A stretch of DNA of 64,000 nt from Ancylobacter polymorphus (GCF_022836935.1 NZ_CP083243.1:1-64000), one strand, 5' to 3'; positions 9,626 to 17,955 are shown, counted from the stretch's first letter. Program-made: numbers and translations. The notes: a model not told the origin generated them from the sequence alone.

Positions 9626-9976
9626 TCAGGCATGAACGCCGGCGTCGACGGCGTCGATGTAGTCGAGCACATCGTCGGCCCGGCCGCCGCGCACGAGCTG
9701 CATCGCCGTCTGCCCGGAAAATCCTGGCAAGGGCTCCGACCGATACCAGGCATAGGCCATCAGCGCCGAGCCGAAGCGCGGCTCGACCTTGTTGATGACC
9801 TCGATCATCTCGCGCAGCCGGCGCTGTGTCTTGTCCGAGCGGATCCGATCCCTGCGCTGGATGGCGTCCTTGCCGAGACCTGCCGTGCGGGCGATCTCCT
9901 CGCTTGTGGTCCGGAAGGCTTCGGCGATGCGCCGCGGCGCGAAAAGGCCGTCGTCGGCATATTGGGCGAGGCCCAT
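9626..9976 (-). CDS. Xre/MbcA/ParS-type antitoxin
   Basis: A 116-residue antitoxin. The N-terminal half carries a helix-turn-helix-like segment (RRIAEAFRTTSEEIARTAGLGKDAIQRRDR), and the C-terminal half is the toxin-binding domain (LREMIEVINKVEPRFGSALMAYAWYRSEPLPGFSGQTAMQLVRGGRADDVLDYIDAVDAGVHA). The cognate RES toxin follows after 6 nt. A strong GGAGGT SD lies 7 nt before the ATG. An 18-bp palindrome 35 nt upstream is a likely site for autorepression. Neutralising RES by active-site occlusion is known for the family. Confidence 0.87.
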   Translation of the reverse strand: MGLAQYADDGLFAPRRIAEAFRTTSEEIARTAGLGKDAIQRRDRIRSDKTQRRLREMIEVINKVEPRFGSALMAYAWYRSEPLPGFSGQTAMQLVRGGRADDVLDYIDAVDAGVHA

Positions 9977-10010
9977 GGCTCAGACCTCCATCTCTCTGCG
10001 CCGGTAGTAT

Positions 10011-10028
10011 TGACGCAATATAGCGTCA
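10011..10028 (-). promoter_or_regulatory. operator/promoter of the Xre-RES operon
   Basis: TGACGC-AATATA-GCGTCA is an 18-bp inverted repeat upstream of the antitoxin start. On the minus strand its spacer gives CTATATTG, a plausible -10 box, so a repressor bound here would block transcription. Autoregulation by the Xre protein is inferred. Confidence 0.55.
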
Positions 10029-10301
10029 GAAGAAGCGGAATACAAGAGAAGGGAGAGGGAGGAGGAATTCCTGCTCGCAGATCGGACGGACCGCTGACGC
10101 TGGCGCTCAACCGCGCCCCACGCGATCCCGGCCCGTCGTCCTGCGCAGGGCTGGAAGCCCTGCTGGTCCAGCCGGGCAGGGATGCTCGGCCGCAGTTGCA
10201 CCGGCCCGTCCGCTCCGCGGGCCGGGGGGTGTCTTCGGAAAGAAGACGAGAGAGGGCCGCCCGGCCGGGCTGGTCCGCAAACCCCTGGATGGAGCATCCT
10301 T
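10029..10301 (+). promoter_or_regulatory. hairpin-rich leader of the ParB-like gene
   Basis: No coding sequence is supported here. The segment holds a perfect hairpin at 10145-10163 (GCAGGGCT, loop GGA, AGCCCTGC), a second stem TGTCTTC/GAAGACG near 10232-10250, and a short GGAT/ATCC hairpin at 10289-10299 whose loop holds the GGAGC ribosome-binding site of the next gene. Confidence 0.45.
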
Positions 10302-11972
10302 ATGCACCTCATGAAAGTCGATCCGCGTGCGCTGAAGGAAAACCCCGATCGCGCCCGCCAGACCAAGGCCACGCCGCAGGCCGACGCCCTGCTGCTCGCC
10401 ACCATCAAGGCCGTTGGCATCGTGCAGCCGCCCGTCACCACGCCGGATTCCGGCGGCGGCAACGGCTACATCATCAATGCCGGCCATCGCCGCGTGAAGC
10501 AGGCGATCGCAGCCGGCCTCGAGGAAATCGATGTTCTCGTCGCGGACGCGTCGAACGACAACGGCGCCATGCGCTCGATGATCGAGAACATCGCCCGCGA
10601 GCCCCTGAACCCCGTCGACCAGTGGCGCGCGATCGAGCGCCTGGTGGCCCTCGACTGGACGGAGGAAGCCATCGCCATCGCGCTGGCGCTGAACGTCCGT
10701 CGCATCAAGCAGCTGCGGCTGCTCGCCAACGTGCTGCCGGCCATGCTCGATCACATGGCCAAGGGCGACATGCCCGACGAGCGCCAGCTGCGCACCATCG
10801 CCGCGGCCTCGCTCGACGAGCAGAAGGAGGTCTGGAAGAAGCACAAGCCGTCGAAGGGCGATCCGCAGGTGTCGTGGTGGAGCGTCGCGCAGGGCCTGCA
10901 GAAGAAGCGCATGTTTGCCCGGCACGCGAGCTTCGGCGACGACCTCGCCCAGGCCTACGGGATCGAATGGGTCGAGGACCTGTTCGCTCCGGCCGACGAG
11001 GACAGCCGCTACACCACCAATGTCGAGGCCTTCCTCGGCGCGCAGCAGGAGTGGATGGCCAACAACCTGCCGAAGAAGGGCATCATCGCCGAGTCCACCA
11101 ATTGGGGCGAGGTGAAGCTGCCGCCGAAGGCCGAGCGCGTCCATGGCAAGCCGACGAAGTCGGATTGCACGGCCATGTATCTCGATCGCGACGGCCGCGT
11201 GCAGAGCGTGCATTACCGCATGCCCGAGCCCAGGAAGGCCAAGGGCAAGGCCGGGAGCGGTCCCGACAGCACGACGGACGACGTCGGCATCGTGGCGAAG
11301 ACCCGTCCCGACGTGACGCGCAAGGGCGTCGAGATGATCGGCGACTTCCGCACCGACGCGCTGCGCGAGGCGCTCGGCCGCGCGCCGATCGAGGACGACA
11401 CGCTGACGGCGCTGCTCATCCTCGCCTTCGCCGGCCAGAACGTCTCCGTCACGACCGGCAGCGGTGGCGTCTACTACGGCAACAGCCGGCTCGCGAAGCA
11501 TGCCGCCATCCTGTTCGACGGCGAGGGCAAGCTCGCCTTCGACATGGACACGCTGCGCGTCGCGGCCCGATCGATGCTCGCCGACGTTTTCTCGTGTCGG
11601 GAGAACGCCACCAATAGCGGCATCGTCGCCCGTATCGCCGGCGCCACGGTCGGGGCGGACGGCTTCCTCCCCAATATGGGCACCGACGACTTCCTCTCCT
11701 GCCTGGCGCGACCGGCACTGGAGGCGTCCTGCAAGGACACGCCGGTCCTGCCGCGCCAGCGGGTGAAGGACACGCGAGCCGCGCTCGTCGAGCACTTCAA
11801 GGAAGCTCGCTTCATCCACCCCTCCGCGCTCTTCGATCCGGATGCGACGGCGCTTGGCACGTGGCTGACGTCCAGTGCGCCGACCGAGGATGGCGACGAA
11901 GCCGATGAGGATGCCGACGCTGCGACCGCCGAGCCGTCCGACGAGGACGGCTTCAGGGAAGCCGCCGAATAG
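10302..11972 (+). CDS. orphan ParB/RepB/Spo0J-family protein
   Basis: A 556-residue protein starting MHLMKVDPRALKENPDRARQ. The ParB N-terminal domain is clear: VDPRALKENP, then IINAGHRRVKQAIAAGLEEIDVLV (the GHRRV version of the GxRR nucleotide-binding box) and SMIENIAREPLNPVDQWRAIERLV (the ENIxR box), followed by a helix-turn-helix (TEEAIAIALALNVRRIKQLRLLANVL). The long C-terminal half (residues 250-556) has no recognised motif and ends in an acidic tail. There is no ParA partner, so this is not the plasmid's segregation ParB (that is RepB). Orphan ParB-like proteins are common in leading regions; some act as nucleases or transcription regulators. Confidence 0.85.
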   Translation: MHLMKVDPRALKENPDRARQTKATPQADALLLATIKAVGIVQPPVTTPDSGGGNGYIINAGHRRVKQAIAAGLEEIDVLVADASNDNGAMRSMIENIAREPLNPVDQWRAIERLVALDWTEEAIAIALALNVRRIKQLRLLANVLPAMLDHMAKGDMPDERQLRTIAAASLDEQKEVWKKHKPSKGDPQVSWWSVAQGLQKKRMFARHASFGDDLAQAYGIEWVEDLFAPADEDSRYTTNVEAFLGAQQEWMANNLPKKGIIAESTNWGEVKLPPKAERVHGKPTKSDCTAMYLDRDGRVQSVHYRMPEPRKAKGKAGSGPDSTTDDVGIVAKTRPDVTRKGVEMIGDFRTDALREALGRAPIEDDTLTALLILAFAGQNVSVTTGSGGVYYGNSRLAKHAAILFDGEGKLAFDMDTLRVAARSMLADVFSCRENATNSGIVARIAGATVGADGFLPNMGTDDFLSCLARPALEASCKDTPVLPRQRVKDTRAALVEHFKEARFIHPSALFDPDATALGTWLTSSAPTEDGDEADEDADAATAEPSDEDGFREAAE

Positions 11973-12001
11973 GCCTGCTCCTCTTCTCCTCCGATCGAAC
12001 C

Positions 12002-12034
12002 CCGCCGCCGTCATCGCCGGCGGCGGCTTTGTTT
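12002..12034 (+). terminator. rho-independent terminator after the ParB-like gene
   Basis: CCGCCGCCG at 12002-12010 pairs with CGGCGGCGG at 12018-12026 around a 7-nt loop, followed by CTTTGTTT. It lies 30 nt after the stop codon. Confidence 0.7.
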
Positions 12035-12061
12035 CCGACACCCCGCACAGGGAGATTTTCC

Positions 12062-12538
12062 ATGTCCGCACAACTCGTCTTCGATCGCGCGCCCCTCGGT
12101 GCGCTCATCCGCTACGCCGACGGTTCACCGCGTCCGCCCGAGCGGCATCGCAAAAAGTTCGCCGCCTGGGAGAGCTGCAACAGCGGCGGCCGGCTTATCG
12201 CCAAGCGCGCGCAGGCTGTCGTCGGTAGCACCACGCTGCCCGCCTCGATCACCCTGCACAAGGGCGACTTCGGCAGCGGCGGCGTCATCGTGCTGCGCGT
12301 CCATCAGACCTTTTCGGTGAACAGCGACCTCACCTTCACCGTCGTCGAGCGGCCCGCCATCGGCTCGGTCCTGGTCCTCGATCGGGCCGGCGAGGACGCC
12401 GAGCTCGTCCACCTCGCGGAAAGCCGCGCGGCGGCGGAGGCCTGGCTGAAGATCCATGGCTACCCGCACGCCGTGCTGCGCGAGGTCACGGCCGACGAGG
12501 CTGCGACCGGCGCCGCCGGGGGGAGGGCGGCGGCATGA
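12062..12538 (+). CDS. hypothetical protein, first gene of a five-gene overlap operon
   Basis: A 158-residue protein, MSAQLVFDRAPLGALIRYADG..., that I do not recognise. It looks like a compact beta-rich domain (residues 40-110: SITLHKGDFGSGGVIVLRVHQTFSVNSDLTFTVVERPAIGSVLVLD) followed by a helix (ESRAAAEAWLKIHGYPHAVL). It has no signal peptide or membrane segment. The ATG at 12062 has an AGGGAG SD. The gene ends in an ATGA overlap with the next one, and four such overlaps tie together genes from 12062 to 14295. Confidence 0.7.
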   Translation: MSAQLVFDRAPLGALIRYADGSPRPPERHRKKFAAWESCNSGGRLIAKRAQAVVGSTTLPASITLHKGDFGSGGVIVLRVHQTFSVNSDLTFTVVERPAIGSVLVLDRAGEDAELVHLAESRAAAEAWLKIHGYPHAVLREVTADEAATGAAGGRAAA

Positions 12539-13422
12539 ACGCGACAGCTGCCGCCAACGATATCGAAGACGCCCCCGGATTACCGGGGGCTTCCTTCGGC
12601 CGCAGCGCCGACGGCCTGCTCGTCGCGCTTGTCGGCGACACCGCCTTCGCCATGGCGCCGGGGCGCGACGGGAAGCACTATCTCGTCACTGGCTGGCGCA
12701 TCGGCAGGCCGATGGCACAGTGGTCCCGCTCCGACTTCTACGGCCATTGCGGCGAGCTCGCCGACGAGGCGGCGTTTCGTGCCCGCGTGCTCGAAAGCGC
12801 CGAGCATCAGCGGGAGAAACGGGCGCTCGGCCGCAAGGAGGTTTCCTCGCGCGCCAGCACGCCATGGGGCGCCTCGCAGGGTGCGACGCTCTATGCCGAG
12901 GACGTCGTTTTCCACTCCACGGCCGGCCATGGTGGCTTCCACATCTCGGCCGAGCGCAATCGCAAGGTCCATCCGCTCCTTCGCGCCGAGGGCGGATGGT
13001 ACGAACAGGACGAGTGCTGGGCCGCAGTCGCGATCACGTTCCCGCATCTTTTCACTGCCTTCGAGCGGCGCTGCGCCGAGCGCACGATCAAGGATAGCTG
13101 GCCCGATGCCTGGGAGGCGATCTTCGGCACGGTGCTTCAGCCCGGCGAATCCCGCGAGAAGGATCGCTGCGCCTTCGAGCGTGATCACGCCGCCGACTGG
13201 ATCGTGGTTTCGGCGATCACATCGGACCGGGAGGCGGGCTTCGTCGAGGTCGTCGCGACGCTCGGCGGCGAGCGCGGGCCCGGCACCGAGGAGCGGCGTT
13301 TCCTTGTGCCGTCGGGCGAGTACAGCACCGGGCGCTTCGGCTTCGTCGTTGATCCGGCCCGGCATCGCGTCTATGGCGGGCTGTCGAGCTTCATCGGCTG
13401 GAACGGGAGGGCAGAGACATGA
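12535..13422 (+). CDS. conserved hypothetical protein (DUF7007-like)
   Basis: A 295-residue protein with a proline-terminated flexible N-terminus and a central block rich in aromatic and histidine residues (LYAEDVVFHSTAGHGGFHISAERNRKVHPLLRAEGGWYEQDECWAAVAITFPHLF). This block matches my recollection of DUF7007 proteins on rhizobial plasmids; that name is tentative. The conserved His and Asp/Glu residues could bind metal, but no enzyme family is recognised. It overlaps the preceding and following genes by 4 nt each, implying coupled translation. Confidence 0.72.
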   Translation: MNATAAANDIEDAPGLPGASFGRSADGLLVALVGDTAFAMAPGRDGKHYLVTGWRIGRPMAQWSRSDFYGHCGELADEAAFRARVLESAEHQREKRALGRKEVSSRASTPWGASQGATLYAEDVVFHSTAGHGGFHISAERNRKVHPLLRAEGGWYEQDECWAAVAITFPHLFTAFERRCAERTIKDSWPDAWEAIFGTVLQPGESREKDRCAFERDHAADWIVVSAITSDREAGFVEVVATLGGERGPGTEERRFLVPSGEYSTGRFGFVVDPARHRVYGGLSSFIGWNGRAET

Positions 13423-13793
13423 CCGGCCCTGCCGAACGTCTCGCCGAGCGGTCCCGCATGGAGGAGGCGCGCCGTCAGATCCAGCGCCAGCTCGACCGGA
13501 TCAATCGTCAGATCACGCGGCGGATGACGGCCTTCATCCCGCAGCTGAAGCTTCGCCACAGCTTCTTCCGCCACGGAAAGGCCACCCAGCCGAGCGCTTT
13601 CCTCGAGCGCTATCCAGCGCAGCTTGCGGCGCTCACCGCCGAGCGGCAACCGGAGATCGATGCCTTGTCGCGAAAGCTCGCCCGGCAGGATCAGGCGATC
13701 GCCACGCTGCTTGAGCGCCTCGGAGGCGCAGAGCGGGAACCGACAGAGGCGCGCCGCGGTTCCCAAATCCCGGCGAAGGGCCAAACGCCATGA
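13419..13793 (+). CDS. small coiled-coil hypothetical protein
   Basis: A 124-residue basic, helix-rich protein. Residues 5-35 (AERLAERSRMEEARRQIQRQLDRINRQITRR) and 70-105 (LTAERQPEIDALSRKLARQDQAIATLLERLG) have heptad-like spacing and could form a helical hairpin. The middle is more aromatic (LKLRHSFFRHG). It is not a recognised family. It overlaps both neighbours by 4 nt (ATGA). Confidence 0.65.
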   Translation: MTGPAERLAERSRMEEARRQIQRQLDRINRQITRRMTAFIPQLKLRHSFFRHGKATQPSAFLERYPAQLAALTAERQPEIDALSRKLARQDQAIATLLERLGGAEREPTEARRGSQIPAKGQTP

Positions 13794-14002
13794 AGCGCAA
13801 GGCGTCGCGGCCCTGCAACCATCGTCTCGTTGCTCATTGGGACGATGAGCGCGACATCGGCAACGGCATCATCGTCACGTTGCGCCCCGGCTATGTCTTC
13901 TACGACGATTGCGGGGTCATGGGCTTCGACACCGTGCGCGCGGCGCGTGAAGCCCTTCGGAGCGTTGCCGCGAGATCGGAACGGCAGGAGCGGCGCTCAT
14001 GA
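13790..14002 (+). CDS. hypothetical small protein (70 aa)
   Basis: A 70-residue protein (MKRKASRPCNHRLVAHWDDERDIGNGII...) with no recognised domain. The central part reads as two beta strands (GNGIIVTLRPGYVFYDD) followed by a helix (TVRAAREALRSVAAR). Support for its reality comes from the ATGA overlaps on both sides and codon use like its neighbours. Confidence 0.6.
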   Translation: MKRKASRPCNHRLVAHWDDERDIGNGIIVTLRPGYVFYDDCGVMGFDTVRAAREALRSVAARSERQERRS

Positions 14003-14295
14003 GGTTCCGCTGCCATCGCTGCGGCCAGGCATGGCCGGACCATCCCGTCACCCGGGTTCCCTGCCCGATATGTCGTGCCGCTGCGGGGGCGTGGTGTCGC
14101 CGGCCGTCGGGGCTCCGCGCCATGGAGCTCCACGTCAATCGCGAGCACAATGCGCTCGCCATGGGGTGCCTCCAGCGGTGCCCGGGCCCTGGCGGCGAGG
14201 CTCAGCTGAGCCTCCACCTGCAGTCGTCGCGTGCGCTGGAGATGCTGCCGAGCGTGTATCCGTCTTCCGGAAGTTCGACGTCGTCGGGCGCATGA
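13999..14295 (+). CDS. zinc-ribbon small protein
   Basis: A 98-residue protein opening MRFRCHRCGQAWPDHPVTRVPCPICRAAAGAWCRRPSG. Two CxxC pairs (CHRC, CPIC) form a zinc ribbon, followed by GAWCRRPSGLRAMELHVNREH, a second Cys/His group seen in phage and plasmid zinc-finger proteins that often bind nucleic acid. The last 30 residues are low-complexity Ser. It is the last gene of the overlap operon. A GGGCCGC/GCGGCCC hairpin at 14301-14322 lies just behind the stop, without a T-tract. Confidence 0.68.
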   Translation: MRFRCHRCGQAWPDHPVTRVPCPICRAAAGAWCRRPSGLRAMELHVNREHNALAMGCLQRCPGPGGEAQLSLHLQSSRALEMLPSVYPSSGSSTSSGA

Positions 14296-14917
14296 GCGTC
14301 GGGCCGCTGCGGACGGCGGCCCACCCGGATGCGCCCCTTCCGCCCCTGGCGGCGACGATCATCCACATCGTGCGCAGGATCGCCTATCTCCGCCCGATCG
14401 CGCGATCCTCGTCTTCGGCGGCGCACTCTCTGCCGGCGTGCCGTGCCCGGAAGCCTGACACGCCGAGGTCAAGGGCTCGTCCGGCTCTGCCGAGCGAAGG
14501 CCGGGCGCATCCGATCGCGCGCGCGACGCTTCGTGTGAGCTCCCTTTCGTCACCGACGAGGGCTCCTGCACGGCGGGACGGGCCTGTCATGGCGGTCCTT
14601 GCCGGTCGGCTTCCCATGTCGAGAGTCCGGTCCGCCGGACCTCCCCGCGGGTTTGTCGCGGTCTTAAGCCGGCGGCCGGGCGCTTCAAGGCCGCTTCGCG
14701 CCGCGTTGCGGCCGGAGCCGCCACTCTCGCAGGGCGTGCCCGCGTCCCGCGCGAGGGCCTGAAGGCCCTGCTTGGCCGCACGCCCGCCCCGCTCGATCCG
14801 GCGTCCCCGGACCCTGAAGCGCCCGCCTTTCCGCCGGCTTGTTTCGACCGCACCCGCAGGGAGGACCGGCTGGAGCCGGTCCGAGCCTCGGGAGAAGCCG
14901 AACGAAAGGAAATCGCC
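14296..14917 (+). other. 622-nt non-coding, hairpin-rich leader region
   Basis: I see no credible gene here on either strand; open frames are GC-rich shadows. It carries several strong stems: GGGCCGC/GCGGCCC at 14301-14322, AGGGCC/GGCCCT near 14754-14769, and GGACCGGCT/AGCCGGTCC near 14863-14882. It ends with the SD (AAAGGAAA) of the following gene. The layout resembles the other structured leaders of the leading region. Confidence 0.45.
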
Positions 14918-15505
14918 ATGACCAAGTCCGCTGCCGCTCCGCGCCAGGCCGCCAAGGTCGTCCAGCTCCGCAAGGGCACCACCCTCGAAATGGTCAAGCT
15001 ATGCTGCGCCGACGCTGCCACCGCCACGCTCATCTCCGAGCGCTTCGGCCTCGCCGTGGTCGACGGTGACGGCATCCGCGAGCTTCATCACCGCCTGATT
15101 GTTGAGACCGCCGACAGCCTCGACGAGGGCCTGGGCGAGCGCGCGATGCAGATCCATCTCCAGCGCATCGTCGGCGCCTATGTCGGCTCCGCCCATGGGG
15201 CCGGGCAGTTCTACAGCCGCGCGGTGACGGAGGCCCGCGACGCCACGGCCAAGGCCGCCAACGATACCCGCGACGAGGACCTCGACGGCCCGGTCGGCTT
15301 CGACAGCGCCGCGCAGCGCAAGCGCGAGTTCGCCGCCGACATGGCCCTGCAGTCCTACGCCCTGCGCATGGCGGCCGAGGGCGCTGTCACTGCCTACGAG
15401 CACGTCGTCGGCGAGCGCTGGAAGCCCTTCGAGCGTCCGGTCGAGAACCCGGGCCAAAGTGTCGACCGCAAGGCGGCCGAACTGCAGATGGCCGCCTTCG
15501 GCTGA
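14918..15505 (+). CDS. hypothetical protein of the plasmid leading region
   Basis: A 195-residue, mainly helical cytosolic protein, MTKSAAAPRQAAKVVQLRKGTTLEM..., that I do not recognise. A cysteine pair (LCCADAATA) lies near residue 28, and long helices cover residues 60-160 (QIHLQRIVGAYVGSAHGAGQFYSRAVTEARDATAKAAND). It is flanked by a 620-nt structured leader and two consecutive terminators, so it is a single-gene transcription unit. The ATG at 14918 has a clear SD. Confidence 0.65.
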   Translation: MTKSAAAPRQAAKVVQLRKGTTLEMVKLCCADAATATLISERFGLAVVDGDGIRELHHRLIVETADSLDEGLGERAMQIHLQRIVGAYVGSAHGAGQFYSRAVTEARDATAKAANDTRDEDLDGPVGFDSAAQRKREFAADMALQSYALRMAAEGAVTAYEHVVGERWKPFERPVENPGQSVDRKAAELQMAAFG

Positions 15506-15514
15506 GCCGCCCCC

Positions 15515-15545
15515 GGGGCGAGGCTTCGGCCTCGCCCCTCTTCTC
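15515..15545 (+). terminator. terminator 1 after the 195-aa gene
   Basis: A perfect 10-bp stem GGGGCGAGGC (15515-15524) / GCCTCGCCCC (15529-15538) is closed by a TTCG tetraloop and followed by TCTTCTCTC. Confidence 0.85.
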
Positions 15546-15557
15546 TCACCACCACAA

Positions 15558-15589
15558 GGCCGGCCCATCAGGGTCGGCCCTTTCTCTTG
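15558..15589 (+). terminator. terminator 2 after the 195-aa gene
   Basis: GGCCGGCCC (15558-15566) pairs with GGGTCGGCC (15571-15579), with one G-T wobble, and is followed by CTTTCTCTT. It lies only 20 nt beyond the first terminator. Confidence 0.75.
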
Positions 15590-16012
15590 TCGCTAGCGCG
15601 TTCTGCCGGCGCGTGGGGCTCCTCCTGCCGGGCCGCCGAGGACGTTTTTTTCGACGGCGCTGCGCAGGTTCGTCAGCGCGGCGACGACATTGGTGTCGAG
15701 CAGTGGGCCCCTTGTTGGCCGGACATCACGCCTGCGACCTCTCTCGTCTGTGCGAACGCCCAGACCGTGGCGATAGGAGAGCGGACGGGAATGGCGCGCT
15801 GGCGCGGCCCGTCCCGGACGGCGGTCCTGCCGGGTCCGGCGGTCCGCGCAACGGCTGCGCCGTCCTCCACTGCGTTCCGGCCCTGACCACCCCGTCGCGC
15901 AAGCGCGCCGGGGACCCCGGTCGGGTGCGCGGACCTCATGACCGTCCCCGCCTGACGGACCTCCGTGACGGGGCCGCGATCGGCGCGGCCTCCATGAAGG
16001 AGGCTCGGGACA
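15590..16012 (+). promoter_or_regulatory. structured leader of ardC with sequestered ribosome-binding site
   Basis: No gene is supported in these 423 nt. Close to ardC, GGCCGCG/CGCGGCC forms a hairpin at about 15972-15990. GCCTCC (15988-15993) can pair with GGAGGC (15999-16004), which hides the GGAGG ribosome-binding site 8 nt before the ATG. The two stems overlap at 15988-15990 and may be alternatives, a switch-like arrangement. Confidence 0.5.
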
Positions 16013-16942
16013 ATGAAAAGGAAGGAAAGCAGGCCGCGCACCGACATCTATGCGCAGATCACGGAAAAGCTCGTCGCCGCGCTCGAGAAGGGGGTGCGTC
16101 CCTGGGTGCAGCCCTGGAGCGCAGGCAATGTGAAGGGCCGCGTGACGCGGCCGCTGCGCCACAATGGCGAACCCTATACCGGCATGAATGTTCTGCTGCT
16201 CTGGTCGGAGAGCATGGCGCGCGGCTTCGCCTCGCCGGTGTGGATGACCTTCAGACAGGCGTCCGAGCTCGGCGCACATGTCCGCAAGGGCGAAAGCGGC
16301 GCGACCGTCGTCTATGCCAGCCGGTTCAAGCGCACTGAGACCGACGCGCGCGGCGACGAGGTCGAACGGGAGATTCCCTTCCTCAAAGCCTACACCGTGT
16401 TCAATTGCGACCAGATCGAGGGCTTGCCGCAGCACTACTATGCCCGGCCCATCGAACCGGTCCCCGACCCGGTCGAGCGGATCGGCCATGCCGACCGCTT
16501 CTTCGGCAATACCGGGGCAGTGATCCGCCATGGCGGGGCGAAGGCCTTCTTCGCCCCGTCCACCGACCATGTGCAGATGCCGCCGTTCGAGAGCTTCCGC
16601 GACGCGGCGAGTTACTATGCCGTTCTCGGACATGAATGCGTCCACTGGGCCGGCGCGTCACATCGGCTCAACCGGGACCTCAGCCGCTACCACCAGGATC
16701 GCAGCGAGCGGGCGCGCGAAGAGCTCATCGCCGATATCGGCGCGAGCTTCCTCTGCGCCGATCTCGGCCTGGTGCCGGAGCTCGAGCCGCGGGCGGACCA
16801 CGCGAGCTACGTCGCCTCCTGGCTCAAGGTGCTGCAGGACGACCGTCGGGCGATCTTCGCCGCGGCCGCCCATGCGCAGCGGGCGGTCGCCTATCTCCAC
16901 GGCCTTCAGCCAAGGGCCGAGAGCGAGCGGAAGGCGGCCTGA
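16013..16942 (+). CDS. ardC: ArdC-type antirestriction protein
   Basis: A 309-residue ArdC protein. ArdC has an N-terminal ssDNA-binding domain (DUF1738) and a C-terminal zincin-like metalloprotease domain, and protects incoming plasmid DNA from type I restriction. Visible are RPRTDIYAQITEKLVAALEKGVRPWVQPW (typical start), HNGEPYTGMNVLLLW, and the ssDNA-binding core WMTFRQASELGAHVRKGESGATVVY. The zinc motif is HECVHW near residue 205, with the downstream REELIADIGASFL supplying the third ligand. The gene has its own structured leader and shares one base (TGATG) with the next gene. Confidence 0.95.
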   Translation: MKRKESRPRTDIYAQITEKLVAALEKGVRPWVQPWSAGNVKGRVTRPLRHNGEPYTGMNVLLLWSESMARGFASPVWMTFRQASELGAHVRKGESGATVVYASRFKRTETDARGDEVEREIPFLKAYTVFNCDQIEGLPQHYYARPIEPVPDPVERIGHADRFFGNTGAVIRHGGAKAFFAPSTDHVQMPPFESFRDAASYYAVLGHECVHWAGASHRLNRDLSRYHQDRSERAREELIADIGASFLCADLGLVPELEPRADHASYVASWLKVLQDDRRAIFAAAAHAQRAVAYLHGLQPRAESERKAA

Positions 16943-17817
16943 TGCTTCACGCTCCGCCTTCGAGCGGGGAGGGCGCCGACGCCGAGCCCTCCCCGGCGAT
17001 CCGCCTGCGCGTGCTCAGCCTCGGCGCCGGCGTGCAGTCCACCACCCTCGCGCTGCTCGCCGCCCATGGCGAGATCGGCCCCATGCCCGACTGTGCGATC
17101 TTCGCTGATACGCGCTGGGAGCCCAAGCCGGTCTACGAGCACCTGGCCTGGCTCATGTCGCCCAACGTCCTGCCATTCCCGGTCCATATCGTGTGTGCCG
17201 GTGATATCCGGGCGAATCTCATCGCGGCGGCGGAAGGCCGCCGCTGGGCATCGATCCCCGCGTTCACGCGCCGTGTGGACCGGCAGGGGCGCGTCTCGGT
17301 CGGCATGATCCGGCGCCAATGCACCGGCGACTACAAGATCGATCCAATCCGTCGGAAGGTGCGCGCGCTCGCCGGCTTGACGCGCCGGCGGTCGCCGGCC
17401 GTCCCGGTCGTCGAGCAATGGATCGGCATCTCGACCGACGAGATAATCCGCATGAAGCCGAGCTTCGAGAGCTGGCGCCTCAATCGCTGGCCGCTCGTCG
17501 AACGGCGCATGTCGCGCCGCGACTGCCTGTCCTGGCTGGAGCGGCACGGCTATCCGCGACCCCCGAAAAGCGCGTGCATCGGTTGCCCGTACCATAGCGA
17601 TGCGGCGTGGCGGCGCCTGCGCGACGGCGATCCGGCCGGCTGGGCCGATGCGGTCGCGGTTGACCGGGCGATCCGCTCCGGCCTGCGCGGAATCCGTGGT
17701 CAGGTCTTTCTCCATCGTTCGGCGAGGCCGCTGGAAGACGCCGATCTCACCACGGCCGCCGATCACGGCCAGCTCGATCTCTGGCCCAACGAGTGCGAGG
17801 GCATGTGCGGCCTGTAA
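16942..17817 (+). CDS. PP-loop (PAPS reductase-like) ATP pyrophosphatase family protein
   Basis: A 291-residue protein related to phosphoadenosine phosphosulfate reductase. The PP-loop is SLGAGVQSTTLALLAAHGE (residues about 27-45). A cysteine cluster SACIGCPYHSDAAWRRLRD lies in the C-terminal third, with a further Cys in RRQCTGDYKID. Such proteins in phages and mobile elements are not sulfate reducers; they may activate a substrate by adenylation, as DndC and tRNA-thiolation enzymes do. The stop-start overlap TGATG with ardC makes co-translation likely and suggests a role in modifying or protecting incoming DNA. That last point is inference. Confidence 0.8.
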   Translation: MLHAPPSSGEGADAEPSPAIRLRVLSLGAGVQSTTLALLAAHGEIGPMPDCAIFADTRWEPKPVYEHLAWLMSPNVLPFPVHIVCAGDIRANLIAAAEGRRWASIPAFTRRVDRQGRVSVGMIRRQCTGDYKIDPIRRKVRALAGLTRRRSPAVPVVEQWIGISTDEIIRMKPSFESWRLNRWPLVERRMSRRDCLSWLERHGYPRPPKSACIGCPYHSDAAWRRLRDGDPAGWADAVAVDRAIRSGLRGIRGQVFLHRSARPLEDADLTTAADHGQLDLWPNECEGMCGL

Positions 17818-17955
17818 CTGTGGGCTGGCACCGCGACTCTGCCCCCGGTTCGGATACGATCGAGGGTCGGCACCGGTGCAAGGGAGCCCGGCCGCAGCGT
17901 TGTGCCAAGCCGTCTTCCTCTCAATGACGACCCATCATACCGGCAGTCGGGCCGC

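Noticed and set aside
10107..12071. 654-codon minus-strand frame opposite the ParB-like gene
   Set aside because: GC-rich antisense shadow; ParB boxes lie on the plus strand.
14287..14762. Possible small gene in the 622-nt leader before the 195-aa protein
   Set aside because: Open frames there are Arg/Pro/Ser-rich, have no SD, and cross several strong hairpins.
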